A DNA stretch of 46,415 nt from Mesorhizobium sp. B2-7-1 (GCF_006440735.1 NZ_VFUA01000046.1:1-46415), one strand, 5' to 3'; shown: positions 8,811 through 17,409, counted from the stretch's first letter. Notes: generated by a model not told the origin, from the letters alone. A program made the numbers and translations.

Positions 8811-8930
8811 CCCCCTCATCCGGCCCTTCGGGCCACCTTCTCCCCTGGGGGAGAAGAGGTCGCAGGCGGCTGAGCTGGTCTCTTCTCCCCACCGGGGAGA
8901 AGGTGGCCGCGAAGCGGCCGGATGAGGGGG
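8811..8930. repeat. 120-bp palindromic REP/RIME-like element
   Basis: The outer arms CCCCCTCATCCGGCC and GGCCGGATGAGGGGG are exact inverted repeats. Next inward come GGCCACCTTCTCCCC and GGGGAGAAGGTGGCC, and a CTTCTCCCC/GGGGAGAAG pair occurs in the middle. The element therefore folds as two large stem-loops. It lies between the binding-protein and permease genes of one operon. It resembles rhizobial intergenic mosaic elements; the family name is from memory. Confidence 0.8.
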
Positions 8931-8956
8931 CCCTGCCGGGCGAAGACCGGCAGGGC
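8930..8956 (-). terminator. Strong hairpin after the binding-protein gene (attenuator or mRNA stabiliser)
   Basis: A perfect 10-bp stem (GCCCTGCCGG / CCGGCAGGGC) with a 7-nt loop begins 14 nt after the binding-protein stop on the minus strand. There is no T-run, so it is more likely a processing or stabilising structure, or a weak attenuator, than a full terminator. Such structures often make the binding protein more abundant than its permeases. Confidence 0.5.
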
Positions 8957-8969
8957 ACAAGGCCGATGA

Positions 8970-10496
8970 TCAGGCCGGGGTCATCAGCGCCGGCAGCAGC
9001 GCGCCGGAGATATGCTGAACGACATTGACCTTCTTCGAGTGCACGATCGGCTGCGCATACTGGATCAGCGGCAGCACATAGGCCTGTTCGGCGATGTACT
9101 TGTCGACCGCCTTCCAGCCGGCGATGCGCTTGGCCTCGTCCTTCTCGCCCCACAGCGGGCCGATCTTGGCGTCGAGGTCGTCCGTCTTCCAGGACGAGTG
9201 CGGCGAGGGTCCGAACATGGCGAAGCCCGTCGAGGTTGTCGGGTCGCCGATCGAATTGCCCCAGTTGTAGAAGGCGGCCGGCGCCAGCTTGTGCGCGGCC
9301 CTGAGCTCGTAGTGCTTGGCGATCTCGTAGACCTCGATCTCGGCCTCGATGCCGACCTTGCGCCACATGCCGACGATCGCCTGCACCATCTCGTAGTCCT
9401 TGGGCTTGAAGCCCTTGGTCGTCTGGATGGTGAACTTGGCCGGCTTCTTGGTCGAATAGCCGGAGGCGGCAAGCAGTTCCTTGGCCTTGTCCGGATTGTG
9501 CTCGACCTTGACCGACGGATCGAAGGCCGCGTATTCCGGCGTCTCCAGCGTATCGATCGGCTGGCCATAGCCGCGCAGCAGGCGCTTGACCAGCAGCTCT
9601 TTGTCCACCGCCATCACCGCCGCCTGGCGGACGTTCTTGTCCAGCATGGCGTCCTTGTTGTTGAAGAAGATCATGCCGATGTCGGAGACGTTCTTGATCG
9701 AGCCGGCCAGCCCGTCCTTGGCGATCAGCCGGTCATACTCCTCGTAAGGAATTTCGAGCGTCACCTGCGAGGAGCCGGATTCGATCTCGGCGACGCGGCT
9801 TGCCGCGTCGGTGACGAACTTGATCGTCACATTCTCGAAGGCCGGCTTCGTGCCCCAATAATTCGGATTGGCCTTGAGTCGCAGGAAGGCGTTGCGCTCG
9901 AACTTGTCGACCATATAAGGCCCGGTGCCGATCGGCGCCTTCTCGAAACCTTCGGCGCCGACCTTCTCGTAATAGGCCTTGGGCAGAATGTAGCCGGTCA
10001 GGAACGACATCCATTTGAAATAGACCGGGTCGAACTGCACGACGTCGCCGGTGATCTTGTTGCCGTCGATCTTGAAATCGTTGACGTTCTTCCAGACGAA
10101 CTGGATCGGGTTGCCGGTCTTCTCGTCGCCGGCGCGGGTCAGCGACCACACGACGTCCTCAGGCGTGAAGGGCGAGCCGTCATGCCATTTCACACCCTCG
10201 CGCACCGTCATCGTCACCTTGGTGCGGTCGTCGTTCCAACCCCATTCGGTAAGCAGTCCAGGCGTGAAGGAGAGATCCGGCTTTTGCCCGATGATCTGGT
10301 CGAACACCGACTGATAGAGGCCCTGGATGGTCGGGTTGACGGCCGAGGGGCCGGTCGTCGGGTCCCAGGAGGGCAGGTTGACGTTGTAGGCGATGGTGAG
10401 CTCGTCCGCCGCCTTTGCCGCCCTCGGCAGGCCAAGCGTGGCAGCACCCAGCGCCGCAGCGCTGTATCCAAGCAAGTCACGTCTGTTGATGGTCAT
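8970..10496 (-). CDS. ABC transporter substrate-binding protein, family 5 (DppA/OppA-like, Tat-exported)
   Basis: This 508-residue periplasmic binding protein has a twin-arginine leader (MTINRRDLLGYS, hydrophobic stretch, cleavage around AAKA/ADELT). It then shows family-5 features: LPSWDPTTGPS, YQSVFDQI, FTPGLLTEWGWNDDRTKVT and the conserved VREGVKWHDGSPFTPEDVVWSL. Later sections include GTGPYMVDKFERN and the C-terminal IQYAQPIVHSKKVN. It feeds the permease/ATPase genes just downstream. The location inside an aromatic-CoA locus suggests an aromatic or amino-acid-conjugated substrate rather than a nutritional dipeptide, but this is inference. Confidence 0.93.
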   Translation of the reverse strand: MTINRRDLLGYSAAALGAATLGLPRAAKAADELTIAYNVNLPSWDPTTGPSAVNPTIQGLYQSVFDQIIGQKPDLSFTPGLLTEWGWNDDRTKVTMTVREGVKWHDGSPFTPEDVVWSLTRAGDEKTGNPIQFVWKNVNDFKIDGNKITGDVVQFDPVYFKWMSFLTGYILPKAYYEKVGAEGFEKAPIGTGPYMVDKFERNAFLRLKANPNYWGTKPAFENVTIKFVTDAASRVAEIESGSSQVTLEIPYEEYDRLIAKDGLAGSIKNVSDIGMIFFNNKDAMLDKNVRQAAVMAVDKELLVKRLLRGYGQPIDTLETPEYAAFDPSVKVEHNPDKAKELLAASGYSTKKPAKFTIQTTKGFKPKDYEMVQAIVGMWRKVGIEAEIEVYEIAKHYELRAAHKLAPAAFYNWGNSIGDPTTSTGFAMFGPSPHSSWKTDDLDAKIGPLWGEKDEAKRIAGWKAVDKYIAEQAYVLPLIQYAQPIVHSKKVNVVQHISGALLPALMTPA

Positions 10497-10595
10497 GGTC
10501 GTTCCCCTTGTTGATTGTCATTTGTCCGCGCGGCGTTTTTCATTCGGTGGTGGGCAACCGCGCCTTGTCCATCCCGGAATTCCAGCTCTTTGTTG

Positions 10596-10645
10596 GAGCA
10601 TGATCTTTCTCCGAAAACCGGTTCCCACCTTTCGGGATCATGCTC
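10596..10645. repeat. 50-bp palindromic repeat with GAGCATGATC ends
   Basis: The ends GAGCATGATC and GATCATGCTC are exact inverted repeats around a core containing GAAAACCGGTTCCC. The same 14-bp core occurs in the element at 46239-46284. It ends at the stop codon of the leftward flavoprotein gene and may act as its 3' structure. It looks like a dispersed repeat of Rhizobiales genomes. Confidence 0.7.
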
Positions 10646-12219
10646 TAATTCCCTCCCAGCTGTTGGGCGAGCATGTAGCCGGAGCCGGCGCCCGTGCCAG
10701 CGCCGGGCCATGTCGCGGCGCCGGTGAGGTAAAGGTTCGAGACCGGCGTGTTCCAGCGCGCGAAGCCGCGCGCCGGACGGAAGAGGAAATTCTGCGCCAG
10801 ATGATGACTGCCGCAAATCTGGTCGCCGCCGACGAGGTTCGGGTTCTCGCGTTCGAGGTCGAGCGGCGACAACACCGCGCGGCCGAGGATTTTTTTGCGT
10901 AATCCCGGCGCATAGCTCTCGATGATGTCGAGCACCCGCTCGGCATAGGTGTCCTTGACGGCGTCCCAGTGAGCCGGCGCGATCTTGCCCGCGGCATCGC
11001 CGAGGATCTCGGCCGGCAGCATGCGCACCTGCACCCACAGCACATGCTTGCCTTGCGGCGCCCGCGACGGATCGACGGTTGTCGGCTGGCCGACGACCAG
11101 CACGGGCTGGTCGGGCAGCAGGCCCGCGATCGCCTGCTGGTAGACGCGCGACATGGCGTCGAGCGACGGCGCCAGATGCACATAGGCGAATTGGCGAAGC
11201 TCGGCGCCGGCGTTCCAGTCGGGCAGGTCGTCCATCGCCAGATGGATCATCATCGTGCCTGGCGCATGACGGAATTTCTTCATCGCCGTGTCGAAGCCGG
11301 CGTCGCCCGAGCCATTGGGCAGCAGCTTGCCCGGCAGCGCTTTCGGTGCGACGCCGGCAATGACGGCCCTGGTCGCGACATGGATTTCGCCGGATGCCAG
11401 CCTGACCCCGGTCGCCTTGCCGGCGGAAACCGTGATCTCGGCGATTTCCGCACCGGTCGTGATCTGACCGCCGGCTGCCGTCACCATGCCGGCCAGCGCG
11501 CGGATGATGGTGTCGGCGCCGCCTTTGCCCAGCACCATGCCGAAACTCTGGTTGGCCATCGATTCCAGATAGGGGAACACAGCACCCCCGGCGATGTCGG
11601 GCGAGAAGTCGAGATGCATGCCCCAGGCCGCGAGCGTCGTGCGCACATGCGGCGTTTCGAAATTTTCCTCGAGCCACGCGCGCGGCGACGACAGCAGCAA
11701 TCGAGCCGTATCGAGCGCGCCGGCGATGCCCTTCTTGCGCCACAGGTTCCAGCCCGTGCCGGCCAGCGCCCTTGCGCTCATCGACGAACCCAGCAGGCGG
11801 AACAGGTGCTCGGCCTCGCCCGGAAAGGCGCCGACCAGCCGCCGCCATGTTGCGGCATCGGCGGCGGAGAAGGCGGCAAGCCGCGACGCAGTCTTTTCGA
11901 GGTCGTTGCTGACCCCGAACCATTTGCCGTCCGGGAAGGCGCTGGCGAAACAGTCGGTCACGGGCGCGAATTCCAACCCATGGCCTTTCAATTCATTTGC
12001 ATATTTCCGGTGGAAGGCGGAGCCGGCGAAGAGGCTCAAATTCATCGCGCCGAAATCGTGCCGGAAGCCGGGGAGCGTGTATTCGGCCGTCCGCACCGCG
12101 CCGCCGATTGCCTCGCTGCGTTCGAAAACCGCTATTTTCCAGCCTTTGAGCGCCAAATGCGCGGCGCATGCCAGACTGTTGTGGCCCGCCCCGACAAAGA
12201 TGGCGTCGAACTCGCTCAC
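10645..12219 (-). CDS. NAD(P)/FAD-dependent oxidoreductase, phytoene-desaturase (CrtI)-like
   Basis: This 524-residue flavoprotein opens with an ADP-binding motif (FVGAGHNSLACAAHLALKG ... VFERSEAIGG). It ends with the CrtI-type FAD motif LYLTGAATWPGAGTGAGSGYMLAQ. An acidic/Gly block NPNLVGGDQICGSHH is shared with the divergently transcribed paralogue at 13152 (NINLVGGDPYGGSSA). A GTG start at 12219 is preferred because the fold begins at once (SEFDAIFVGAG); an ATG at 12267 would add 16 atypical residues into the promoter gap. It heads the leftward arm of the locus, ahead of the transporter. No carotenoid genes are nearby, so a catabolic oxidation, perhaps of an indolic or oxindole intermediate, is a guess. 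Confidence 0.87.
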   Translation of the reverse strand: MSEFDAIFVGAGHNSLACAAHLALKGWKIAVFERSEAIGGAVRTAEYTLPGFRHDFGAMNLSLFAGSAFHRKYANELKGHGLEFAPVTDCFASAFPDGKWFGVSNDLEKTASRLAAFSAADAATWRRLVGAFPGEAEHLFRLLGSSMSARALAGTGWNLWRKKGIAGALDTARLLLSSPRAWLEENFETPHVRTTLAAWGMHLDFSPDIAGGAVFPYLESMANQSFGMVLGKGGADTIIRALAGMVTAAGGQITTGAEIAEITVSAGKATGVRLASGEIHVATRAVIAGVAPKALPGKLLPNGSGDAGFDTAMKKFRHAPGTMMIHLAMDDLPDWNAGAELRQFAYVHLAPSLDAMSRVYQQAIAGLLPDQPVLVVGQPTTVDPSRAPQGKHVLWVQVRMLPAEILGDAAGKIAPAHWDAVKDTYAERVLDIIESYAPGLRKKILGRAVLSPLDLERENPNLVGGDQICGSHHLAQNFLFRPARGFARWNTPVSNLYLTGAATWPGAGTGAGSGYMLAQQLGGN

Positions 12220-12343
12220 GCCCCCACCCCGAAAATGCTTTATGCTTAAAGATAATTGCAGATGCATATGTTTTCGTCTAGTAGGTATATTAAGGGCCGC
12301 AACGAGCCTTGATGATCACCGACACAAGAGGGAACGAAAGACC
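12220..12343. promoter_or_regulatory. Divergent promoter/operator region of the catabolic locus
   Basis: This 124-bp gap separates the first leftward gene (flavoprotein) and the first rightward gene (isatin hydrolase-like cyclase). Its middle (about 12235-12295) is strikingly AT-rich for this genome. It contains ATGCTTTATGCTTA, overlapping palindromes in GATGCATATG and a -10-like TATATT at 12286-12291 on the plus strand. Two MarR genes lie in the two arms, so this is the best place for their operators. The exact promoter elements are not resolved. Confidence 0.6.
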
Positions 12344-13135
12344 ATGGACACGCAGAAACTCCTCGGCGAGGTCGCCGGCCAGCTGCTCTCGGGCGCCATC
12401 AAGGTGGTCGATCTGTCGGCGCCGCTCGGCCCCGATACGCCGTTGATCAAGCTGCCGCCGGAACTCGCCGTCGACACGCCGAAGGTCGAGATCCATCAGA
12501 TTTCCAAATACGACAAGAACGGTCCGTGGTGGGCCTGGAACTGGCTGAAGCTCGGCGAGCATTCGGGCACGCATTTCGACGCGCCGCAGCACTGGATCAC
12601 CGGCAAGGACTATCCGGACGGCGCCACCGACACCATTCCGGCACAGAATTTCGTCGGCCCGGTCAACGTCATCGACTGCTCAGTGGAGTCTGCCGCCGAT
12701 CACGATTTCCTGCTCACCGTCGACCATATCAAGGCCTGGGAAGCAAAGCACGGCGCCATCAATCCCGGCGAGTGGGTGGTGATGCGCACCGACTGGTACA
12801 AGCGCAACGGCTCGGAAGCCGAATTCCTCAACGCCAACGAAACCGGCCCCCACACGCCCGGCCCGACGGCCGAGGCCATCCAGTTCCTGATCTCCAAGGA
12901 CATCAAGGGCTGGGGCTCGGAGACGATCGGCACCGATGCCGGCAAGGCCGGCGGCATGGAGCCGCCATTCCCGGCGCATACGCTGATGCACAAGGCCAAC
13001 CGCTACGGGCTGGCCAGCCTGTGCAATCTCGACCAGCTGCCGCCGAAGGGCGCGATCCTGATCGCCGCCCCGCTCAAGATCGAGCACGGCACCGGCAGCC
13101 CGATCCGAGCGCTGGCGCTGGTGCCTCGGGGTTAA
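12344..13135 (+). CDS. Cyclase-family metal hydrolase, isatin hydrolase-like
   Basis: This 263-residue protein has the family motif HxGTHxDxPxH as HSGTHFDAPQH, giving metal ligands H73, H77 and D79. Aromatic residues W63, W65, W67 and W84 surround the pocket, and a conserved GTDAGKAGGMEPPFPAH loop is present. The cyclase family contains kynurenine formamidase and isatin hydrolase. The W-rich segment GPWWAWNW before the motif, residue spacing and overall length resemble isatin hydrolase (isatin + water -> isatinate) more than 210-residue bacterial kynurenine formamidases. Start ATG 12344 follows GAGGGAACG. It opens the rightward operon that also encodes an IorAB-like enzyme, and the 2-aminobenzoyl-CoA operon lies in the same locus. 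Kynurenine formamidase remains the alternative. Confidence 0.85.
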   Translation: MDTQKLLGEVAGQLLSGAIKVVDLSAPLGPDTPLIKLPPELAVDTPKVEIHQISKYDKNGPWWAWNWLKLGEHSGTHFDAPQHWITGKDYPDGATDTIPAQNFVGPVNVIDCSVESAADHDFLLTVDHIKAWEAKHGAINPGEWVVMRTDWYKRNGSEAEFLNANETGPHTPGPTAEAIQFLISKDIKGWGSETIGTDAGKAGGMEPPFPAHTLMHKANRYGLASLCNLDQLPPKGAILIAAPLKIEHGTGSPIRALALVPRG

Positions 13136-13151
13136 AGCCAGGGCCACGACG

Positions 13152-14723
13152 ATGAGCGACGTCGATCACATCATCGTCGGCAGCGGCATCAACGCCCTGG
13201 TATGCGCGGCGATGCTTGGCGCCAAGGGCGCCAAGGTGCTCGTGCTCGAGCGCAATGACCGCATCGGTGGCTGCATGCGCACCGAGGAGGCGACAGTGCC
13301 GGGCTTCGTCCATGACGTGATGGCCACGACCTTCGTGCTGTTCATCACCTCGCCGGCCTTTGCCGCGCTCGGCAAGGACCTTGCGCGGCATGGGTTGGAG
13401 TTCTGCCACACGGCGACGCCGACCGGCGTGCTACGACCGGACGGCAGCCATGCCGTGCTCACCACCGACCGCGCCGCCAACATCGCGGCGCTCAACCGGA
13501 TCGCGCCCAGTGACGGCGATCACCATGGCGGCGATGTCGGCGGCATCGAGCGCAATGCCGGGCTGCTGTTCGGCCTGCTCGGCGGCGCGCTCTGGTCCTA
13601 TCCGACGACGAAGCTCATCGCCGGCGAGGCCTGGCGGCGCGGCCCGCGCGAGCTCGCCGCCTTCATGGGCGAGGCGCTGGCGCCCGCGCGCGGCTGGCTG
13701 GAAACGACTTACAATTCCGACCTCGTCCGCGCGCTCTGGGCGCCCTGGGTGCTGCATGCCGGGCTCGGCCCGGAAGACGCCTTCTCCGGCCAGATCGCCA
13801 AGGTCATCGCCTTCGCGCTGGAGGCCGCCGGCGCGCCGATCGTCAAGGGCGGCGCCAGGAACCTGCTCGCCGCCTTCGAGGGCCTGATCAAGGAGCGCGG
13901 CGGCGAGATCCGCGTCAACGCCGATGTCGCCTCGGTCGTCCAGGCCGGCGGTCGCGCCACCGGCGTGCGTCTGGCCTCCTGTGAAACGCTGACGGCGGGG
14001 AAGAGCGTCATCTGCTCGGTCACGCCGACGCAGCTCTATGGCCGCCTGCTCGGCAAGAATGCGCCGGAGGTGGCAATAAAAGCCACGCAGTCCTATCGCT
14101 ACGGCAAGGGCAACTTCCAGATCCACTATGCGCTGGACAAGCCGCCGGCCTGGCGCGGCGAGGGCCTCGACAAGGTGGCGCTGCTGCATCTGACGCCGGG
14201 GCTCGACGGCGTCTCGAAAGCCTGCAACGAGGCGGTGCGCGGCCTGCTGCCGGAAGTGCCGACCATCTGCGTCGGCCAGCCGCATGCGCTCGACCCGTCG
14301 CGCTGCCCCGATGGCAAGGCGATCCTCTGGCTGCAGCTGCCCGAGGCGCCGCGCTTGATCAAGGGCGATGCCGCCGGCAAGCTCGAGGCACCCGCCGACG
14401 GCCGCTGGAACGACGCGCTGCGCGAAGCCTATGCCGACCGCGTCGAGGCGATCCTCGCCAACCACATCGACGGTTTTCGCGAGAGCGTGGTCGCGCGTCG
14501 CGCCTATTCGCCGGCCGATCTGGAAGCGATGAACATCAACCTGGTCGGCGGCGATCCCTATGGCGGCTCGTCCGCCATCGACCAGTCTTTCCTGTGGCGG
14601 CCGTTCAAGGCGAGCCGCAACCACGAGACCGGCATCAAGGGCCTCTATCATATCGGCGCCTCGACCCATCCGGGCGCCGGCCTCGGCGGCGGCTCCGGCT
14701 TCCTGTTGGCGGGGAGGCTGTGA
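13152..14723 (+). CDS. NAD(P)/FAD-dependent oxidoreductase, phytoene-desaturase (CrtI)-like
   Basis: This 523-residue flavoprotein is a clear paralogue of the one at 10645. It has an N-terminal IIVGSGINALVCAAMLGAKG and LERNDRIGG, and a C-terminal LYHIGASTHPGAGLGGGSG FAD motif. It begins 16 nt after the cyclase stop and its own stop overlaps the next MarR start (TGATG), so it is part of one operon. Differences from its paralogue in the middle of the chain suggest different substrates or a two-subunit enzyme. The function is unknown; an oxidation upstream or downstream of isatin fits the context. Confidence 0.88.
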   Translation: MSDVDHIIVGSGINALVCAAMLGAKGAKVLVLERNDRIGGCMRTEEATVPGFVHDVMATTFVLFITSPAFAALGKDLARHGLEFCHTATPTGVLRPDGSHAVLTTDRAANIAALNRIAPSDGDHHGGDVGGIERNAGLLFGLLGGALWSYPTTKLIAGEAWRRGPRELAAFMGEALAPARGWLETTYNSDLVRALWAPWVLHAGLGPEDAFSGQIAKVIAFALEAAGAPIVKGGARNLLAAFEGLIKERGGEIRVNADVASVVQAGGRATGVRLASCETLTAGKSVICSVTPTQLYGRLLGKNAPEVAIKATQSYRYGKGNFQIHYALDKPPAWRGEGLDKVALLHLTPGLDGVSKACNEAVRGLLPEVPTICVGQPHALDPSRCPDGKAILWLQLPEAPRLIKGDAAGKLEAPADGRWNDALREAYADRVEAILANHIDGFRESVVARRAYSPADLEAMNINLVGGDPYGGSSAIDQSFLWRPFKASRNHETGIKGLYHIGASTHPGAGLGGGSGFLLAGRL

Positions 14724-15205
14724 TGGAACAGAAGCTCGCGGAAAGGCGCCAGCGCATCTCGACCCTCGGCCAGATCGGCCTGCAGCAATTCGCGCCCTAT
14801 CTGATGAACCGCATCATGGGCCGCTACAACGCCACGCTGCGCGACGACTTCCGCAAGCAGGGCCTGACTATTCCGCAGGTGCGCACGCTCGCCGTGCTCT
14901 CGGTCACCGACGGCGTCACCGTCAACGATCTCTCGGTCTATACGGTGATCGAGCAATCGACCTTGAGCCGCACTCTCGACACGCTGGAAGGCCAGGGCCT
15001 GGTTCGGCGCGAGCAGGGCGTCACCGACAGCCGCTTCCGCCATGTGTTCCTGACCGATGACGGCCGCGCGCTGTTCACGCGCGCCTGGCCGGCCATGCAC
15101 GACGCTTTCGAGGCGATGTTCGACGGTGTCGACGACGCTGAATATGCCGCGCTCATCGCGACGCTGCAGAAAATGCTGAACAACATCCGCAAGCACGAGA
15201 TCTAA
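14723..15205 (+). CDS. MarR family transcriptional regulator
   Basis: This 160-residue MarR-fold protein has a helix-turn-helix (TVNDLSVYTVIEQSTLSRTLDTLEGQGLV) and a wing (REQGVTDSRFRHVFLTDDGRALF). The start at 14723 overlaps the flavoprotein stop, so translation is coupled; frames open further upstream are inside that gene. As the only regulator on the rightward arm, it probably controls the divergent region at 12220-12343 and responds to a pathway acid or CoA ester. Confidence 0.92.
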   Translation: MEQKLAERRQRISTLGQIGLQQFAPYLMNRIMGRYNATLRDDFRKQGLTIPQVRTLAVLSVTDGVTVNDLSVYTVIEQSTLSRTLDTLEGQGLVRREQGVTDSRFRHVFLTDDGRALFTRAWPAMHDAFEAMFDGVDDAEYAALIATLQKMLNNIRKHEI

Positions 15206-15255
15206 ATGTACGCGCCGCCCCGGCGACGGGCGAGCGGCAACGGAAGGAGGCAGAG

Positions 15256-17409
15256 ATGGCCGAACGGTCTTTTGCCAAGGAAGTCGAAAAGCTGAGGCTA
15301 GGCGCCGGCGAGGAATTCGCCGGCGAGGGCATCCTCGCCATCACCAAGGCGCTGCTGCAATGCGGTGTCGGCTATGTCGGCGGCTACCAGGGCGCGCCGA
15401 TCAGCCATCTGATGGACGTTCTGGCCGACGCGCAGGACATCCTGGGCGAGCTCGGCGTGCATTTCGAGGCGAGCGCTTCGGAAGCGACTGCAACCGCGAT
15501 GCTGGCGGCGTCCGTGCATTATCCGATCCGCGGGGCGGCCACCTTCAAGTCGACGGTCGGCACCAATGTCGCTTCCGACGCGCTCGCCAATCTGGCGTCC
15601 GGCGGCGTCACCGGCGGCGCGCTGATCATCGTTGGCGAGGACTATGGCGAGGGCTCCTCCATCATGCAGGAGCGCAGCCATGCCTTTGCCATGAAGAGCC
15701 AGGTCTGGCTCCTCGACCCGCGCCCGAACCTGCCTTCCATCGTCAAGGCGGTCGAGGACGGTTTCGAGCTGTCGGAGGTCTCGAACACGCCGGTCATGCT
15801 GCAGGTGCGTATCCGCTGCTGCCACGTTCACGGCCACTTCACCGCCAAGGACAACAAGCGCCCGCCTATGTCGGTCGCCGACGCGCTAGCCTCGCCGCGC
15901 CGCGACACCGGCCGCATCGTGCTGCCGCCCGCCTCCTTCCTGCATGAGAAGGAGAAGGTCGCCAAGCGCTGGCCGGCGGCGGTCGATTTCATCAAGAGCC
16001 GCAAGATCAACGAGATGTTCGGGCCGGACCACGGCTCGGTCGGCATCGTCATGCAGGGCGGCATGTACAATTCCGTCATCCGCGCGCTGCAGCGGCTTGG
16101 CCTTGCCGACACCTATGGCGACACCGACGTGCCGCTTTATGTGCTGAACGCCGTCTACCCGCTGGTGGACGATGAGTTCCTGTCCTTCTGCGAGGGCAAG
16201 CAGGCGGTGCTGGTCGTCGAGGAAGGCCAGCCCAACTATATCGAGCAGGCCTTTGCCGCGATGCTGCACAAGGCCGGGCGCGGCACCAAACTGGTCGGCA
16301 AGGAGCATCTGCCGATGGCCGGCGAATACACCGGGCAGGTGATGCTCGACGGCATCGGCTCGTTCCTGCGGGCGAACGCGCCGCATCTGCTGCCGGGCGA
16401 GGTGCGCGCGCCGAACAAAACGGGCGAGGGCGTCGACACCGCCGATCTCATCAATGTCGTGCCTGGACGTCCGCCGGGCTTCTGCATCGGCTGCCCCGAG
16501 CGGCCGATCTTCGCCGCGACGAAGCTGGTTGAGCAGGAGCTCGGCAAGCACCACATCGCCTCCGACATCGGCTGCCACCTGTTCTCGATCATGCCGCCCT
16601 TCGAGCTCGGCGCCACCACCATGGGCTACGGGCTGGGGCCAGCCTCGGCTTCGGCGTTCAATTCGCCGGAAGCCAAGCGTCGCTCGATCTCCTTCGTCGG
16701 CGACGGCGGCTTCTGGCACAACGGCCTGACCTCCTCGATCGGCAACGCCGTCTTCAACCGGAATGACGGCGTCATCGTCATCGTCGACAATTTCTACTCG
16801 GCCGCCACCGGCGGCCAGGACATCCTCTCCTCGCGCGCCAACAACCGCACCAAGTCGACCAAGCATCCGATCGACGAGGCGGTGAAGGGCATGGGCGTCA
16901 AATGGCTGCGCCACATCGACCGCACTTATGATGTCGGCAAGATGCAGGCCACTTTGCGCGAGGCGCTGACCACCGAGGAGAAGGGCCCGAAGGTCATCGT
17001 CGCCTCGTCCGAATGCATGCTCAACCGGCAGCGCCGCGAGAAGCCGCTGGTCGACAAGGCGATCAAGGGCGGCGAGCGCGTTGTGAAGCCGAAATTCGGC
17101 GTCGACGAGGACATCTGCACTGGCGACCACGCCTGCATGCGGCTGTCCGGCTGCCCGTCGCTGTCGGTGAAGTCGCTCGACGATCCGCTGCGCGACGATC
17201 CGGTCGCCGCGATCGATCAGAACTGCGTCGGCTGCGGCAATTGCGGCGAGGTGGCGGATGCCGCCGTGCTCTGCCCGTCCTTCTACCGCGCCGACGTCGT
17301 CCACAATCCCGGCCGCTGGGACCGTTTCCTGGAAAGCGCGCGCCGTGCCGTGATCGGCCTTCTGCAGCGCCGCCGCGAGAGCCGCCGTTTGATGTTCGCC
17401 GATGCTTGA
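15256..17409 (+). CDS. Indolepyruvate:ferredoxin oxidoreductase alpha-like subunit (ThDP 2-oxoacid oxidoreductase)
   Basis: This 717-residue protein has IorA architecture. An N-terminal pyrimidine-binding domain (GILAITKALLQCGVGYVGGY then QGAPISHLMD) is followed by a central domain and a ThDP site GDGGFWHNG from residue 482 to VDNFYSA. The C-terminal ferredoxin module has Cys at 621, 626 and 632, then 657, 660, 663 and 673. The enzyme class oxidatively decarboxylates aryl 2-oxoacids to CoA esters, reducing ferredoxin. The start at 15256 has GGAGG 9-13 nt upstream. Its gene overlaps the beta subunit by 8 nt. In this locus the substrate could be indolepyruvate, or isatinate produced by the cyclase, giving 2-aminobenzoyl-CoA. 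The family call is firm; the substrate is inferred. Confidence 0.93.
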   Translation: MAERSFAKEVEKLRLGAGEEFAGEGILAITKALLQCGVGYVGGYQGAPISHLMDVLADAQDILGELGVHFEASASEATATAMLAASVHYPIRGAATFKSTVGTNVASDALANLASGGVTGGALIIVGEDYGEGSSIMQERSHAFAMKSQVWLLDPRPNLPSIVKAVEDGFELSEVSNTPVMLQVRIRCCHVHGHFTAKDNKRPPMSVADALASPRRDTGRIVLPPASFLHEKEKVAKRWPAAVDFIKSRKINEMFGPDHGSVGIVMQGGMYNSVIRALQRLGLADTYGDTDVPLYVLNAVYPLVDDEFLSFCEGKQAVLVVEEGQPNYIEQAFAAMLHKAGRGTKLVGKEHLPMAGEYTGQVMLDGIGSFLRANAPHLLPGEVRAPNKTGEGVDTADLINVVPGRPPGFCIGCPERPIFAATKLVEQELGKHHIASDIGCHLFSIMPPFELGATTMGYGLGPASASAFNSPEAKRRSISFVGDGGFWHNGLTSSIGNAVFNRNDGVIVIVDNFYSAATGGQDILSSRANNRTKSTKHPIDEAVKGMGVKWLRHIDRTYDVGKMQATLREALTTEEKGPKVIVASSECMLNRQRREKPLVDKAIKGGERVVKPKFGVDEDICTGDHACMRLSGCPSLSVKSLDDPLRDDPVAAIDQNCVGCGNCGEVADAAVLCPSFYRADVVHNPGRWDRFLESARRAVIGLLQRRRESRRLMFADA

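Noticed and set aside
11594..12343. N-terminal extension of the cyclase into a 513-residue protein
   Set aside because: The extension overlaps the divergent flavoprotein gene and promoter gap. The cyclase start at 12344 gives the normal family length.
12344..13135. Confident naming of the cyclase as kynurenine formamidase
   Set aside because: The family motif fits both, but length, Trp-rich pocket and context favour isatin hydrolase, so the call was kept as isatin hydrolase-like without a gene symbol.
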